Shown here one piece after another: positions 52,963 to 62,684 of a stretch of 64,000 bases of DNA (within the stretch, counting starts at the first letter, position 1; the number at the start of each line of letters is the position of its first letter). The position numbers were made by a program, and so were the translations under genes. The stretch comes from Arthrobacter sp. ISL-85. Lineage in GTDB: Bacteria > Actinomycetota > Actinomycetes > Actinomycetales > Micrococcaceae. The DNA lies in assembly GCF_018613675.1 (NCBI RefSeq), contig NZ_JAGGPQ010000015.1, positions 1 through 64,000 of the forward strand, given 5' to 3'. The notes below the pieces were generated by a model, which was not told where the DNA came from, searched no databases, and saw nothing but the letters and a program-made list of their open reading frames with translations.

Positions 52963-55900
52963 AGAAGACGCGTTCAAAGACTGCCCGGGCCCGCCGGCTC
53001 ACCCGCAGGTAGTCCTCCTCCAGCGCGGCTGCGTGCCCGGGCTCGTAACCGCACCAGCGCGCCACGGCCTCAAGGTCGCGCCGCGAAGACGGCAGGAGGT
53101 CGGAGGCCTTGCCGTTCCAGATGACGTTGGCGGACCGGATGCGGCTGGCCAACCGCCAGGCCTCGGCAAGGAGCCCGGCGTCGGCGGCGTCCAGCAGGCC
53201 AAGTTCCACGGCCGCGGCGAGGGCTTCCAGCGTGGAGGTGGTCCGCAGTTCGGGATGTTTGCCAGCGTGCTGGAGCTGCAGCAACTGCACCAGCCACTCA
53301 ACATCGCTGAGGCCGCCGCGGCCCAGTTTCAGGTGCCGTGCGGGGTCGGCGCCGCGCGGCAGCCGCTCCGACTCCACCCGGGCCTTGATGCGCCTGATTT
53401 CGCGCACGTCCTGCTCCGCCACAGTTTCCGGGTACCGGATGGGGTCGATCAGCTTGAGGAAGTCAGCGGCCAGGGCATCGTCACCGGCCATGGGGCGTGC
53501 CCGCAGCAGGGCCTGCGCTTCCCAGATCAGGGACCAGCGGCGGTAATACTCGGCAAAGGAGTCCAGGGAGCGCACCATGGCGCCGTTCTTGCCCTCGGGA
53601 CGGAGGTCGGCGTCCATCTGGAGGACGCGTTCTGCCATGATGGCCGGTTTCAGCGGCTGGGTAAGCAGGCTGGACACTTTCGCCACGATGCGGGAGGCCT
53701 GTTCCTGCGCTTCCGCGTCGGAGAAGCCCGGCAGCGCGCGGTGGACGTACATGACATCGGCGTCGGAGCCGTAGCCGATCTCGCGGCCGCCCTGGCGGCC
53801 CATGGCCACCACCAGCACCGTGGTTTTGAGCGGACCGGCCCTGGAAACAATTCCCTCCGCCACCCGCAGGGCGCCCAGGACCGCAGCCCGGTCCGTGTCC
53901 GCCAGGGCTTTGCCCACGTGGTCCTGGTCCAGGAGGCCGGCGGAATCGGCGATCGCTATGCGCAGGATTTCCCGCCGCCGGATCAGCCGGATCAGGCGCA
54001 TGGCACTTTCCGGGTCCTCGTGCCGGGACATCTTTGCGATGATCTCCTGCCATTGGGCTTCGAAGCCCACGGGCAGCAGGTCCTTGTCCTGTCCCAGCCA
54101 TGCCACGGATTCCGGCGAGACCTCCAGCAGGTCCGCGATCAGCCGGGAATTGGACAGCATGTGGCACAGGCGTTCGGCGGCGGCATTGGAGTCGCGGAGC
54201 AGGCCCAGATACCAGTGGGTGGTGCCCAGCGCCTCACTGACCCTTCGGAAGGCGAGGAGGCCGGCGTCGGGGTCCACGCCTTCCGCGAGCCAGTCGAGCA
54301 GGATCGGCAGGAGCTGGCGCTGCAGGGCGGCCCGGCGGCTTACACCGGCCGTCAGGGCCTCGATGTGGCGCATGGCGCCCCGGGGGTCCCGGTATCCGAG
54401 CGCCGCCAGCCGGCCCTGCGCCGCTTCTGGGGTCAGCTTGGCGTCTTCGCTGCTCAGTTTGGCGGCCGTGTTAAGCAGCGGCCGGTAGAAGATGCGCTCG
54501 TGCAGTTCCCGGACCGAGCGCTTGGTCCGCTGCCATGTGGACAACAGGGAGTCCGGACTGGGCCTTTCGTTGGAGAACGGGCCCAGCACGGCTTTGGCCA
54601 ACGAGCGCAGCGCCGGTTCCGCCACCGGCATGAGGTGGGTGCGGCGCAGCTGGAACAGCTGGATACGGTGTTCCAGGAGCCGCAGGTAGCGGTAGGCGTT
54701 GTCGAAGGCTGCCGCATCGGAACGGCCGATGTAACCGCCCGCTGACAGGGCAGCGATCGCAGAGGTGGTGTCCCGCCGTCGTAATGTCTCATCCGCCTTG
54801 CCGTGCACCAACTGGAGCAACTGGACGGTGAATTCGACGTCGCGCAGTCCGCCGCGGCCCAGCTTGATCTGGCGCTGCTCTTCCGCGGGCGGAATGTGCT
54901 CCGTGACCCGGCGGCGCATCGCCTGGACGGATTCCACGAAGCCGTCGCGCCCCGCCGAACTCCAGATCAGCGGTGCCACGGCTTCCTCGTAGGCCTGGCC
55001 CAGTGCGGCGTCGCCGGCAATGGTACGGGCCTTGAGCAGCGCCTGGAATTCCCAGCTCTCGGCCCATCTGGCGTAATACGTCTCGTGGGAGGCGAGGGTG
55101 CGGACCAGCGGACCCGATTTGCCCTCGGGCCTCAGGTTCGCGTCCACTTCCCACAGGCCGGGTTCCCTGGCGACGGAGGAGATGGCCCGTGAGATGCCGC
55201 TTGCCAGCACCGTGCCAATCGTGTTGGCGTGCGCGTCCTCCAGGCTGCCCGGGTCCACCACGTAGATGACGTCGACGTCGGAGATGTAGTTCAGTTCCCG
55301 GGCTCCGCATTTGCCCATGCCGATGACGGCAAGCCCGACGTCGGCGACGTCGGCAGCGCTGTGCTGCTCCGCCGCTTCAGCACGGGAGACGGCAAGGGCA
55401 GCCTCAATGGCGGCAGCGGCCAGGTCAGCCAGTTCACCGCCCACCGAGGGCAGGAAGTCCAGCGGATCCGCAGCGCAGAGGTCTTTGACGGCGAGGTCCA
55501 CCAGCCCGCGCCGGTACGCGGTTCGCAGGGCGGCGTAAGCGTCCACGCCGGTGACGGCGGCAACGGGACGTGCGGCGCGGGGGTCGGCGCCGACGGCCTG
55601 CAGGAGCGTGGCGCGCAGCCGGACCGGGTCGGCGGGGAGGGGCTCGGGACTGGCCCGGACCCGGAAGGCCTCCAGGTGTTCCGGGTGCCTGATAAGGAAC
55701 TCCCCCAGGGCCTCGGAGGCGCCCAGGACCCGGTACATCGGCTCGCTGGTCTCCGTGTCGGCGGCCGCCAGGTCCCGCAGCTGCGGGTGCTTTTCAATCA
55801 GCCGGACCAGCGACTGCAGGGCGGTGTCCGGACTGGCCGCCAGTTGCAGCCCGGCAAAAAGCCTGTCCGGGTCCAGCCCCTCGAGTTCGCGCGCGGCTAG

Positions 55901-55972
55901 GAACCGCTCGCCCTTCTCCAGATCGCTGAATCCGGCCGCGATCAGGCGGCGTGCCAGGCTCACGCCGGGCAC
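52952..55972 (-). CDS. glnE: glutamine synthetase adenylyltransferase / deadenylase
   Basis: GlnE adds AMP to a tyrosine of glutamine synthetase and removes it. The 1006-residue product has two nucleotidyltransferase halves. The first has GMGKCGARELNYISDVDVIYV with KSGPLVRT and ALLKARTIAGD. The second has AMGRQGGREIGYGSDADVMYVH, then QMDADLRPEGKNGAMVRS. Each is followed by a helical region (LGRGGLRDVEF and LGRGGLSDVEWLVQLLQLQH). The GTG start abuts the glnA2 stop directly (TAGGTG), so the two genes are one operon. Its target site is present in GlnA at 50738 but not in GlnA2. Confidence 0.97.
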   Translation of the reverse strand: MPGVSLARRLIAAGFSDLEKGERFLAARELEGLDPDRLFAGLQLAASPDTALQSLVRLIEKHPQLRDLAAADTETSEPMYRVLGASEALGEFLIRHPEHLEAFRVRASPEPLPADPVRLRATLLQAVGADPRAARPVAAVTGVDAYAALRTAYRRGLVDLAVKDLCAADPLDFLPSVGGELADLAAAAIEAALAVSRAEAAEQHSAADVADVGLAVIGMGKCGARELNYISDVDVIYVVDPGSLEDAHANTIGTVLASGISRAISSVAREPGLWEVDANLRPEGKSGPLVRTLASHETYYARWAESWEFQALLKARTIAGDAALGQAYEEAVAPLIWSSAGRDGFVESVQAMRRRVTEHIPPAEEQRQIKLGRGGLRDVEFTVQLLQLVHGKADETLRRRDTTSAIAALSAGGYIGRSDAAAFDNAYRYLRLLEHRIQLFQLRRTHLMPVAEPALRSLAKAVLGPFSNERPSPDSLLSTWQRTKRSVRELHERIFYRPLLNTAAKLSSEDAKLTPEAAQGRLAALGYRDPRGAMRHIEALTAGVSRRAALQRQLLPILLDWLAEGVDPDAGLLAFRRVSEALGTTHWYLGLLRDSNAAAERLCHMLSNSRLIADLLEVSPESVAWLGQDKDLLPVGFEAQWQEIIAKMSRHEDPESAMRLIRLIRRREILRIAIADSAGLLDQDHVGKALADTDRAAVLGALRVAEGIVSRAGPLKTTVLVVAMGRQGGREIGYGSDADVMYVHRALPGFSDAEAQEQASRIVAKVSSLLTQPLKPAIMAERVLQMDADLRPEGKNGAMVRSLDSFAEYYRRWSLIWEAQALLRARPMAGDDALAADFLKLIDPIRYPETVAEQDVREIRRIKARVESERLPRGADPARHLKLGRGGLSDVEWLVQLLQLQHAGKHPELRTTSTLEALAAAVELGLLDAADAGLLAEAWRLASRIRSANVIWNGKASDLLPSSRRDLEAVARWCGYEPGHAAALEEDYLRVSRRARAVFERVFYGH

Positions 55973-57313
55973 CTAGAGGATGCCGAGGTTGCGCTGCAGC
56001 TCGTAGGGCGTCACCTGCAGCCGGTAGTCCTGCCATTCGGCGCGCTTGTTGCGCAGGAAGTGCTCGTAGACCTGCTCGCCCAGGATCTGCGGCATCAGCT
56101 CCGAGTCCTCCATGGAGCGGATGGCGTCATGGAGGCTGGCTGGAAGCGGATCGTGGCCCATGGCGCGGCGTTCCGCGGAGCTCAGCGACCAGACGTCGTC
56201 CTCGGCTGCTGCCGGCAGGTCATAGCCCTCCTCGATGCCCTTCAGGCCGGCGCCGAGCAGGACGGCGTAGGCCAGGTACGGGTTGGCTGCGGAATCGATC
56301 CCGCGGTACTCGATCCGGGCGGACTGGCCCTTGCCTGGCTTGTACAACGGCACGCGGACCAGCGCGGAGCGGTTGTTGTGGCCCCAGCTGAGGTAGCTGG
56401 GTGCCTCGCCGCCGCCCCACAGGCGCTTGTAGGAGTTGACGAACTGGTTGGTGACGGCCGTGAATTCCGGGGCGTGCTTGAGGATGCCGGCAATGAACTG
56501 GCGTGCCGTCTTGGAAAGCTGGAACTCTGCTCCGGCCTCGAAGAACGCGTTGCTGTCACCTTCGAACAACGAGAAGTGCGTGTGCATGCCGGACCCCGGG
56601 TGATCGGTGAACGGCTTGGGCATGAACGTGGCGTATGTGCCCTGCTGCAGTGCCACTTCCTTGATGACGGTGCGGAACGTCATGATGTTGTCTGCCGTCT
56701 GCAGGGCGTCAGCGTAACGGAGGTCGATTTCGTTCTGGCCCGGGCCTGCCTCGTGGTGGCTGAATTCCACGGAAATGCCGACGGATTCCAGCATGGTCAC
56801 CGCGGTGCGCCGGAAGTCCTGGGCCACGCCGCCCGGCACATGGTCGAAGTAGCCGCCCTCGTCGACCGGCACCGGAGCGCCGTTCGGGCCCGGCTCGTGC
56901 GATTTGAGCAGGTAGAACTCAATTTCGGGGTGGGTGTAGCAGGTGAACCCCATGTCTGCTGCCTTGGCCAGGGTCCGCTTGAGTACGTTCCGCGGGTCGG
57001 CAGCGGAGGGTTCGCCATCGGGGGTGAGGATGTCGCAGAACATCCTGGAGGTCTGCTCCGTCTCACCGCGCCATGGCAGGATCTGGAAGGTTGCGGGGTC
57101 CGGCTGGGCCAGCATGTCGGATTCGAAAACACGGGCCAGGCCCTCGATGGAGGAACCGTCGAACCCGAGTCCTTCCTCGAACGCACCCTCAACTTCGGCC
57201 GGTGCCAACGCCACGGACTTCAGCGACCCAACGACGTCGGTGAACCACAGGCGCACGAAACGTACGTCGCGCTCTTCGATTGTGCGCAGGACAAACTCTT
57301 GCTGGCGGTCCAT
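55973..57313 (-). CDS. glnA2: glutamine synthetase type I, GlnA2 (non-adenylylated)
   Basis: The 446-residue product has the family length and motifs: LWFTDVVGSLKSVALAP, a glutamate-rich metal site (PEIEFYLLK), FMPKPFTDHPGSGMHTHFSLF and HNNRSALVRVP. The adenylylation loop reads DDVWSLS, with Trp (about residue 375) where GlnA has Tyr, so GlnE should not modify it. ATG at 57313 follows AGAGG; the frame continues 43 codons upstream without homology. In mycobacteria the equivalent enzyme is dispensable for ammonia assimilation. The stop is contiguous with the glnE start. Confidence 0.95.
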   Translation of the reverse strand: MDRQQEFVLRTIEERDVRFVRLWFTDVVGSLKSVALAPAEVEGAFEEGLGFDGSSIEGLARVFESDMLAQPDPATFQILPWRGETEQTSRMFCDILTPDGEPSAADPRNVLKRTLAKAADMGFTCYTHPEIEFYLLKSHEPGPNGAPVPVDEGGYFDHVPGGVAQDFRRTAVTMLESVGISVEFSHHEAGPGQNEIDLRYADALQTADNIMTFRTVIKEVALQQGTYATFMPKPFTDHPGSGMHTHFSLFEGDSNAFFEAGAEFQLSKTARQFIAGILKHAPEFTAVTNQFVNSYKRLWGGGEAPSYLSWGHNNRSALVRVPLYKPGKGQSARIEYRGIDSAANPYLAYAVLLGAGLKGIEEGYDLPAAAEDDVWSLSSAERRAMGHDPLPASLHDAIRSMEDSELMPQILGEQVYEHFLRNKRAEWQDYRLQVTPYELQRNLGIL

Positions 57314-57424
57314 GATGGCCTCTTCTCCGGTCAACGTCCATGCTCCGGGTCCGCGCAAAGGGGAAAGCCGGCAGCAATTCATCTTCACTGTACTAATCAT
57401 TCGGCGCCGATGCTTGTGCCTGCG

Positions 57425-57440
57425 CCGTGCGTAACACAGC
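57425..57440. promoter_or_regulatory. weak GlnR-like half sites upstream of glnA2
   Basis: GTAAC-N6-TTAAC on the plus strand keeps the six-base spacing, but the second half matches GAAAC at only three of five positions. It lies about 115 bases before glnA2. Uncertain. Confidence 0.25.
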
Positions 57441-57577
57441 ATTAACCTGCCGCGCCCTCCGGGTCACCCACGCTCGCGGTTCCCGGCGACACCTGGTACC
57501 CCTCACAGGGCGCCGGCTATGACGCTAATCACCTTTTGGCGGGATGCCTGCGGTGGCTAGTCCGGCGGGTACCGCAC

Positions 57578-57583
57578 TACGCT
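57578..57583 (+). promoter_or_regulatory. -10 hexamer TACGCT, leaderless start of panB
   Basis: TACGCT is followed by six bases and the ATG at 57590. It favours this start over the longer frame from 57536. Confidence 0.5.
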
Positions 57584-57589
57584 TCTCCC

Positions 57590-58480
57590 ATGGCCTCCAG
57601 CAGCAGTTCCGATTCCAGCGCGTCCGCAGAAGTACCCGCCCCCTACGGCAACGGCCCCGACGCAGCGGCCGCGGCCGAACGGAAACCCGCCAGGGTCCGC
57701 ATCCACCACCTGCAGCAGGCAAAGCGTGACGGCACCAAGTTCGCCATGCTCACGGCGTACGAGCAGTACACGGCCGAAATTTTCGACGCCGCCGGCATCG
57801 AGGTGCTCCTGGTGGGTGATTCCGCGTCCAACAATGTTTTTGGCAATGAGACCAGCCTTCCCGTGACCGTGGACGAGTTGCTCCCCCTCTGCCGGGCGGT
57901 GGCCAGGTCCGCCAGGCGCGCCTTGGTGGTGGCTGACCTGCCGTTCGGCAGCTACGAGGTAAGTGCCGAACAGGCCGTGGCCGCCGGAGTCAGGTTCCTG
58001 AAGGAAGGGTTGGCGCACGCGGTGAAGATCGAGGGCGGGAAGTACTACGCACCCACGGTCCGGGCCATGGTGCAGGCAGGCATTCCGGTGATGGCGCACA
58101 TCGGCTTCACACCCCAAAGTGAACATGCACTGGGCGGGTACCGCGTCCAGGGCCGTGGCGACGACGCCCAGCGGCTGATTGACGACGCCCTGGCGCTCGA
58201 AGAGGCCGGCGCGTTCTGCGTGCTGATGGAAATGGTGCCGGCGGAGACGGCAGCTGCCGTGGACGCCGCAGTGGCCGTCCCCACGGTGGGCATCGGTGCG
58301 GGGAAGGCAACCACGGGCCAGGTCCTTGTGTGGCAGGACATGGCAGGGCTTCGGGGCGGGCGGATGGCCAAGTTCGTCAAGCAGTACGCGGACTTGCGCA
58401 GCACGCTGCACGACGCCGCCACCGCCTATGGCAACGACGTCCGGTCAGGTGAGTTCCCCGGCCCGGAACACTCGTTCTAG
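57590..58480 (+). CDS. panB: 3-methyl-2-oxobutanoate hydroxymethyltransferase
   Basis: PanB transfers a hydroxymethyl group to 2-oxoisovalerate, the first step to pantoate and coenzyme A. The 296-residue product has the catalytic-region motifs [29 protein letters not shown] (metal Asp), [33 protein letters not shown] and [19 protein letters not shown] Ser/Ala-rich N-terminal extension of about 35 residues is not part of the fold. The start follows TACGCT by six bases without a ribosome-binding site. A small hairpin lies after the stop. Confidence 0.96.
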   Translation: MASSSSSDSSASAEVPAPYGNGPDAAAAAERKPARVRIHHLQQAKRDGTKFAMLTAYEQYTAEIFDAAGIEVLLVGDSASNNVFGNETSLPVTVDELLPLCRAVARSARRALVVADLPFGSYEVSAEQAVAAGVRFLKEGLAHAVKIEGGKYYAPTVRAMVQAGIPVMAHIGFTPQSEHALGGYRVQGRGDDAQRLIDDALALEEAGAFCVLMEMVPAETAAAVDAAVAVPTVGIGAGKATTGQVLVWQDMAGLRGGRMAKFVKQYADLRSTLHDAATAYGNDVRSGEFPGPEHSF

Positions 58481-58494
58481 GCCGGGCCCCCAGA

Positions 58495-58514
58495 GGGTGC
58501 CCGTCGTGGCACCC
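58495..58514. terminator. small hairpin between panB and SPOR gene
   Basis: GGGTGCC pairs with GGCACCC across a six-base loop between the convergent genes. There is no T run. Confidence 0.4.
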
Positions 58515-58520
58515 AGCTGT

Positions 58521-58685
58521 TCAGTCGTCGTCGCCCTTGTCCCAGGCCTCGTTGCGCGCCTGGACCTTCTCCATGGCATGCTCCGCTTCAGCCCGGGTCT
58601 TGTACGGCCCAATGAGCTGGCTCCAGTCCGACAGCCGGTCCTCTTCCACCTCGTGGGTCTTGATGTTGAACCAGTACTCAGTCAT
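58521..58685 (-). CDS. small SPOR-domain-like protein
   Basis: This very short protein of 54 residues begins MTEYWFNIKTHEVEEDR and contains GPYKTRAEAEHAMEKVQARNEAW, the core of the SPOR-like peptide family often found before map in actinobacteria. GAGGAG precedes the ATG at good spacing, supporting this start against an 18-codon longer frame. There is no membrane anchor, so binding to peptidoglycan seems unlikely. Function unknown. Divergent from map. Confidence 0.82.
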   Translation of the reverse strand: MTEYWFNIKTHEVEEDRLSDWSQLIGPYKTRAEAEHAMEKVQARNEAWDKGDDD

Positions 58686-58794
58686 CGTTGCTCCTCGTTC
58701 CGGCGACAGTAAGTCCAGGGGGTGATCCACGTAACACAAACACTTACGCGCCCTTCCCCAGCTTGTCGGTTGTTAGGCCTTCTGTGGTGCCTTA

Positions 58795-58800
58795 TATGAT
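58795..58800 (+). promoter_or_regulatory. -10 hexamer TATGAT, leaderless start of map
   Basis: TATGAT is followed by six bases and the map ATG. Confidence 0.6.
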
Positions 58801-58806
58801 CAATCT

Positions 58807-59685
58807 ATGCCTTCCCTTGCCTCCACTGCACCCATTGGCACCCTCACCCCGGGTACCCTGAGTCCGCAGCGTCCCGTCCCGGCGTCCATCCCCCGTCCGG
58901 AGTACGTCGGCAAGCCGGCCCCTGCCAAATTCACCGGCTCCGAGGTCAAATCCGCGGAGACCATCGAGAAGATCAGGATTGCCGGGAAGATCGCGGCGCA
59001 GGCCATCGTGGAAGTTGGCAAGCACATCCAGCCGGGTGTCACCACCGACGAACTGGACAAGGTGGGCCACGAATTCCTGCTGGACCACCATGCCTACCCA
59101 TCCACGCTCGGTTACCGCGGATTCCCCAAATCGCTGTGTTCCTCGTTGAACGAGGTTATTTGCCACGGCATCCCGGACAGCACCGTGGTCCAGGACGGCG
59201 ACATCCTGAACATCGACATCACCGCCTACCTTAACGGCGTCCACGGAGACACCAACTACACGTTCCTGGTGGGCGATGTGGACGAGGAATCCAGGCTGCT
59301 GGTGGAGCGCACCCAGGAGTCGCTGAACCGGGCCATCAAGGCCGTGGCGCCGGGACGTGAAATCAACGTCATTGGCCGCACCATCCAGTCCTATGCCAAG
59401 CGCTTTGGCTATGGCGTGGTCCGCGACTTCACCGGCCACGGCGTCGGGGAGGCCTTCCACACCGGACTCATCATCCCGCACTACGACGCCGCCCCTGCCT
59501 ACAACACAGTGATCGAGGCCGGAATGGTGTTCACCATCGAGCCGATGCTTACGCTGGGCACGGTGGAGTGGGATATGTGGAGCGACGACTGGACCGTGGT
59601 CACGCGGGACCACAAGCGCACCGCCCAGTTCGAGCACACCCTGCTGGTCACCGAGACCGGCGCCGAAATCCTTACCCTGCCGTAG
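58807..59685 (+). CDS. map: methionine aminopeptidase type I
   Basis: MetAP removes the initiator methionine of new proteins. The 292-residue product carries the five metal ligands in the usual order: [22 protein letters not shown] (two Asp), [10 protein letters not shown] (His), TIEPML (Glu), and a Glu in QFEHTLLVT. An N-terminal extension of about 45 residues, rich in Pro, is typical of the actinobacterial type 1c enzymes. The ATG follows TATGAT by six bases. Divergent from the SPOR gene. Confidence 0.97.
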   Translation: MPSLASTAPIGTLTPGTLSPQRPVPASIPRPEYVGKPAPAKFTGSEVKSAETIEKIRIAGKIAAQAIVEVGKHIQPGVTTDELDKVGHEFLLDHHAYPSTLGYRGFPKSLCSSLNEVICHGIPDSTVVQDGDILNIDITAYLNGVHGDTNYTFLVGDVDEESRLLVERTQESLNRAIKAVAPGREINVIGRTIQSYAKRFGYGVVRDFTGHGVGEAFHTGLIIPHYDAAPAYNTVIEAGMVFTIEPMLTLGTVEWDMWSDDWTVVTRDHKRTAQFEHTLLVTETGAEILTLP

Positions 59686-59793
59686 CCTGTCCCATGCCCG
59701 CAGGGCATGCTGCCGGTGCAGACCGGACACCTGTCATGGGCCGCCCCAAGCCGCCCCCTTTTCCTGCCCGCCCCTGTCAAGAACGGAATCCCA

Positions 59794-60597
59794 TTGGCCA
59801 AGAAGGACGAGAAGTCGCACAAGAACGCACCGCTGATCGGCATCGACATCGGTGGTACGGGCATCAAGGGCGGCATTGTCGACCTGAAGAAGGGCAAGCT
59901 GCTGGGCGAACGCTTCCGGGTGCCCACCCCGCAGCCTGCCACCCCCGAGGCCGTGGCGGAGGCCGTGGCGCTTGTGGTGGCCGAGCTCTCGGCACGCCCC
60001 GAAGCCCCGGAGGCCGGCTCCCCCGTGGGCGTGACCTTCCCGGGGATTATCCAGCACGGCGTGGTCCACTCCGCTGCCAACGTGGACAAGAGCTGGCTTG
60101 ATACCGACATTGATGCGCTCCTCACCGCCCGGCTGGGCCGCCCCGTGGAGGTCATCAACGACGCCGACGCCGCAGGCCTGGCAGAAGCACGGTTCGGTGC
60201 CGGCGCCGGCGTCTCCGGCACCGTCCTGGTGATCACCCTGGGCACCGGAATCGGCTCCGCCTTCATCTTCGACGGAAAGCTGGTCCCCAACGCAGAACTG
60301 GGGCACCTGGAAGTTGACGGTTTCGATGCCGAATCGAAGGCGTCCGCTGTGGCCCGCGAACGGGACGGACTCTCATGGGACGAGTACAGCGTGCTCCTGC
60401 AGCGCTACTTCTCGCATGTGGAATTCCTGTTCTCGCCGGAACTGTTCATTGTGGGCGGCGGAATCTCGAAGCGCGCCGACGAATATCTTCCCAACCTCAA
60501 GCTGCGCACGCGGATTGTTCCTGCCGTCCTTCGGAATGAGGCAGGCATTGTGGGGGCAGCGCTGGAAATCGCCCTCCAGCACAAGCTGGCCAAGTAG
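59794..60597 (+). CDS. ppgK: polyphosphate glucokinase (ROK family)
   Basis: PpgK phosphorylates glucose using polyphosphate or ATP. The 267-residue product has the ROK phosphate loop [13 protein letters not shown], the second phosphate motif LGTGIGSAF, catalytic Asp in [12 protein letters not shown] and a lysine-rich region. I chose a TTG start (protein beginning with AKKDEKSHK), as homologues begin there. An in-frame ATG at 59707 would add 29 residues with no family similarity. A perfect hairpin separates it from nrdR. Confidence 0.88.
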   Translation: MAKKDEKSHKNAPLIGIDIGGTGIKGGIVDLKKGKLLGERFRVPTPQPATPEAVAEAVALVVAELSARPEAPEAGSPVGVTFPGIIQHGVVHSAANVDKSWLDTDIDALLTARLGRPVEVINDADAAGLAEARFGAGAGVSGTVLVITLGTGIGSAFIFDGKLVPNAELGHLEVDGFDAESKASAVARERDGLSWDEYSVLLQRYFSHVEFLFSPELFIVGGGISKRADEYLPNLKLRTRIVPAVLRNEAGIVGAALEIALQHKLAK

Positions 60598-60605
60598 GCG
60601 TGGTG

Positions 60606-60645
60606 CCGGTGGCGGCAGCGGCTTCCCCTCCGCTGCCGCCACCGG
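60606..60645. terminator. bidirectional terminator between ppgK and nrdR
   Basis: CCGGTGGCGGCAGCGG pairs perfectly with CCGCTGCCGCCACCGG across an eight-base loop, between convergent genes. Confidence 0.85.
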
Positions 60646-60649
60646 AGTC

Positions 60650-61153
60650 TTAGAGGGGGCTCTTCTCCGAGCTCTTGGCTGCGCGCGGTCCGCCCTTGGC
60701 GCCTTCCTCGGCCTCGCGGCGGAGCAGTGCTATGGCGGTCTCGAAGTCCTCGAGCGACTCAAAGGCCTGGTACACGCTGGCGAAGCGCAGGTAGGCAACC
60801 TCGTCGAGTTTCTGCAGCGGCCCAAGGATGACCAGGCCTACCTCGTGGGCCTCGATTTCAGCGGCCCCTGAAGCCCGGATCTGCTCTTCGACTTCCTGGG
60901 CCAGCATGGCGAGGTCGTCTTCGCTCACGGGACGGCCTTGGCAGGCCTTGCGTACGCCGTTGATCACCTTGCTGCGGCTGAAGGGTTCCCCGACGCCGGA
61001 ACGCTTGATCACGGACAGGCTGGTGGTTTCCACCGTGGTGAACCGGCGGCCGCATTCAGGGCATTGCCGCCGCCTGCGGATGGCCGAGCCGTCGTCCGTC
61101 ATCCGGCTGTCCACTACGCGCGAATCGGGGTTGCGGCAGAACGGGCAGTACAT
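60650..61153 (-). CDS. nrdR: transcriptional repressor NrdR
   Basis: NrdR represses ribonucleotide reductase genes when dATP and ATP fill its ATP-cone. The 167-residue product has an N-terminal zinc ribbon ([15 protein letters not shown] and [12 protein letters not shown]), then the ATP-cone ([24 protein letters not shown] and [11 protein letters not shown]). A basic, low-complexity tail of about 20 residues is extra. A palindrome like an NrdR box lies about 120 bases upstream, so it may regulate itself. It follows hisD in the same direction. Confidence 0.96.
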   Translation of the reverse strand: MYCPFCRNPDSRVVDSRMTDDGSAIRRRRQCPECGRRFTTVETTSLSVIKRSGVGEPFSRSKVINGVRKACQGRPVSEDDLAMLAQEVEEQIRASGAAEIEAHEVGLVILGPLQKLDEVAYLRFASVYQAFESLEDFETAIALLRREAEEGAKGGPRAAKSSEKSPL

Positions 61154-61274
61154 GGCGTTCCCCCTTTTCGTTTATGGTGCAGCGACGTTTGAAGCCATCA
61201 GCACCGCCGGGGGGCGATGCCGTGGCATCTCCCAGTTTACGGGCAGATCTGGGGGAATAACAATCCTGTAATTA

Positions 61275-61284
61275 CTACATGTAG
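61275..61284. promoter_or_regulatory. NrdR-box-like palindrome upstream of nrdR
   Basis: CTACATGTAG is a perfect palindrome matching the NrdR box core CwAtATaTwG at eight of ten positions. A second, weaker palindrome CAGATCTG lies 32 bp away (61244-61251), the spacing known for paired NrdR boxes. Confidence 0.5.
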
Positions 61285-61289
61285 TGGTT

Positions 61290-62663
61290 TCAGCGGTCGC
61301 CAGGGAACCGGGCCGTGACGGCGTCCCCGTGGGCCGGGAGGTCCTCGGCCCGGGACAGGCTCACAATGTGTCCGCTGACCTCGGCCAGGGCTTCCCTGCT
61401 GTAGTTGACCACCTGGATGGCGCGCAGGAAAGTGGTCACGTTCAGGCCGGACGAAAAAGCGGCCGTCCCGCTGGTAGGCAGCACGTGGTTGGAGCCGGCA
61501 CAGTAGTCGCCCAGGCTGACCGGGCTGTAGTCGCCCACGAAAATGGCGCCCGCGTTCCGGATCCGAGCGGCCACGGCGGCAGCGTCACGGGTCATGATTT
61601 CAAGGTGTTCGGCGGCGTAGGCGTCACAGGCAGCGATGCCCTGCTCCAGGCCCTCCACCAGCACGACGCCGGACTGCGGACCGGAGAGCGCTTCCTGCAC
61701 CCTGGCAGCGTGCTTGGTCGCGGCAGCCTGCAGGGCGAGTTCCGCATGCACCGCTGTGGCAAGGTCCTCGGAGTCGGTAATGAGGACCGATGCCGCCTTG
61801 GGATCGTGTTCGGCCTGGCTGAGCAGGTCGGCAGCAACCAGCGCGGGCTGGGCGGAGTCGTCCGCGAGGATGGCGATCTCCGTGGTTCCTGCCTCGGAGT
61901 CAATGCCGACGACGCCCTTGACCAGTCGCTTGGCCGTGGCGACGAAGATGTTGCCGGGCCCGGTCACCACGTCCACGGGTTCCAGTGCCGGCCCCGCCTC
62001 CGTTGCTTCGATGCCATAGGCGAAGGCGGCGATGGCCTGGGCCCCGCCGATGGCGTAGACCTCCGTGATGCCCAGCAGCGCGGCCGCCGCGAGGATGGTG
62101 GGGTGCGGCAGCCCGCCGAATTCCTTCTGGGGCGGCGAGGCCAGGGCAATGGATTGCACGCCCGCAGCAAGTGCGGGCACCACGTTCATGATCACCGACG
62201 ACGGGTACACGGCAAGGCCACCGGGAACATACAGTCCCACCCGGGCCACGGGCACCCAGTTCTGGCTGACCATGGCGCCGTCGCCCAGTTCGACGTCGAC
62301 GTTGCGGGGCCTCTGCCCGTCCGCGAACTTCCGTGCGCGGCTGATGGATTCTTCCAAGGCAGCGCGCACGTCCGGATCCAACTGGTCCAGGGCTGCGGCG
62401 ATTGCCTCGCGGGAGACCAGCGGATGCTGCTGTGTGACGCCGTCGAACCGTTCGGCCAGCTCAGCCAGTGCCGTGAATCCCTGCTGCCGGACGGCGGCGA
62501 TGATCTGCAGGACATTCTCCTCGGCGTCCGCCACGGTCTGGCCCTTGGCACGGGGCACCGCGGCGCGCAGGGCCGCGAGGGTCAGGTTGCGGCCCCGAAG
62601 GTCAATGGTGCGGAAGTGGACGGCGGCTGTCACGGGGGCGGGAAACTCCGGGGGTGTGGTCAC
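61290..62663 (-). CDS. hisD: histidinol dehydrogenase
   Basis: HisD oxidises L-histidinol to histidine in two NAD-dependent steps. The 457-residue product has [45 protein letters not shown] and [17 protein letters not shown], the expected conserved blocks, and catalytic Glu/His residues near ALLGITEVY. The GTG start is at 62663. It is followed by nrdR in the same direction after 136 bases and preceded by DUF2567 after 21 bases. Confidence 0.97.
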   Translation of the reverse strand: MTTPPEFPAPVTAAVHFRTIDLRGRNLTLAALRAAVPRAKGQTVADAEENVLQIIAAVRQQGFTALAELAERFDGVTQQHPLVSREAIAAALDQLDPDVRAALEESISRARKFADGQRPRNVDVELGDGAMVSQNWVPVARVGLYVPGGLAVYPSSVIMNVVPALAAGVQSIALASPPQKEFGGLPHPTILAAAALLGITEVYAIGGAQAIAAFAYGIEATEAGPALEPVDVVTGPGNIFVATAKRLVKGVVGIDSEAGTTEIAILADDSAQPALVAADLLSQAEHDPKAASVLITDSEDLATAVHAELALQAAATKHAARVQEALSGPQSGVVLVEGLEQGIAACDAYAAEHLEIMTRDAAAVAARIRNAGAIFVGDYSPVSLGDYCAGSNHVLPTSGTAAFSSGLNVTTFLRAIQVVNYSREALAEVSGHIVSLSRAEDLPAHGDAVTARFPGDR

Positions 62664-62684
62664 CGCTCTATTTTACGGGGCTGT

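Noticed and set aside
57425-57440. GlnR control of glnA2
   Set aside because: Only one half-site fits; without the repeated GaAAC the match is too weak to claim. It is listed as a low-confidence feature only.
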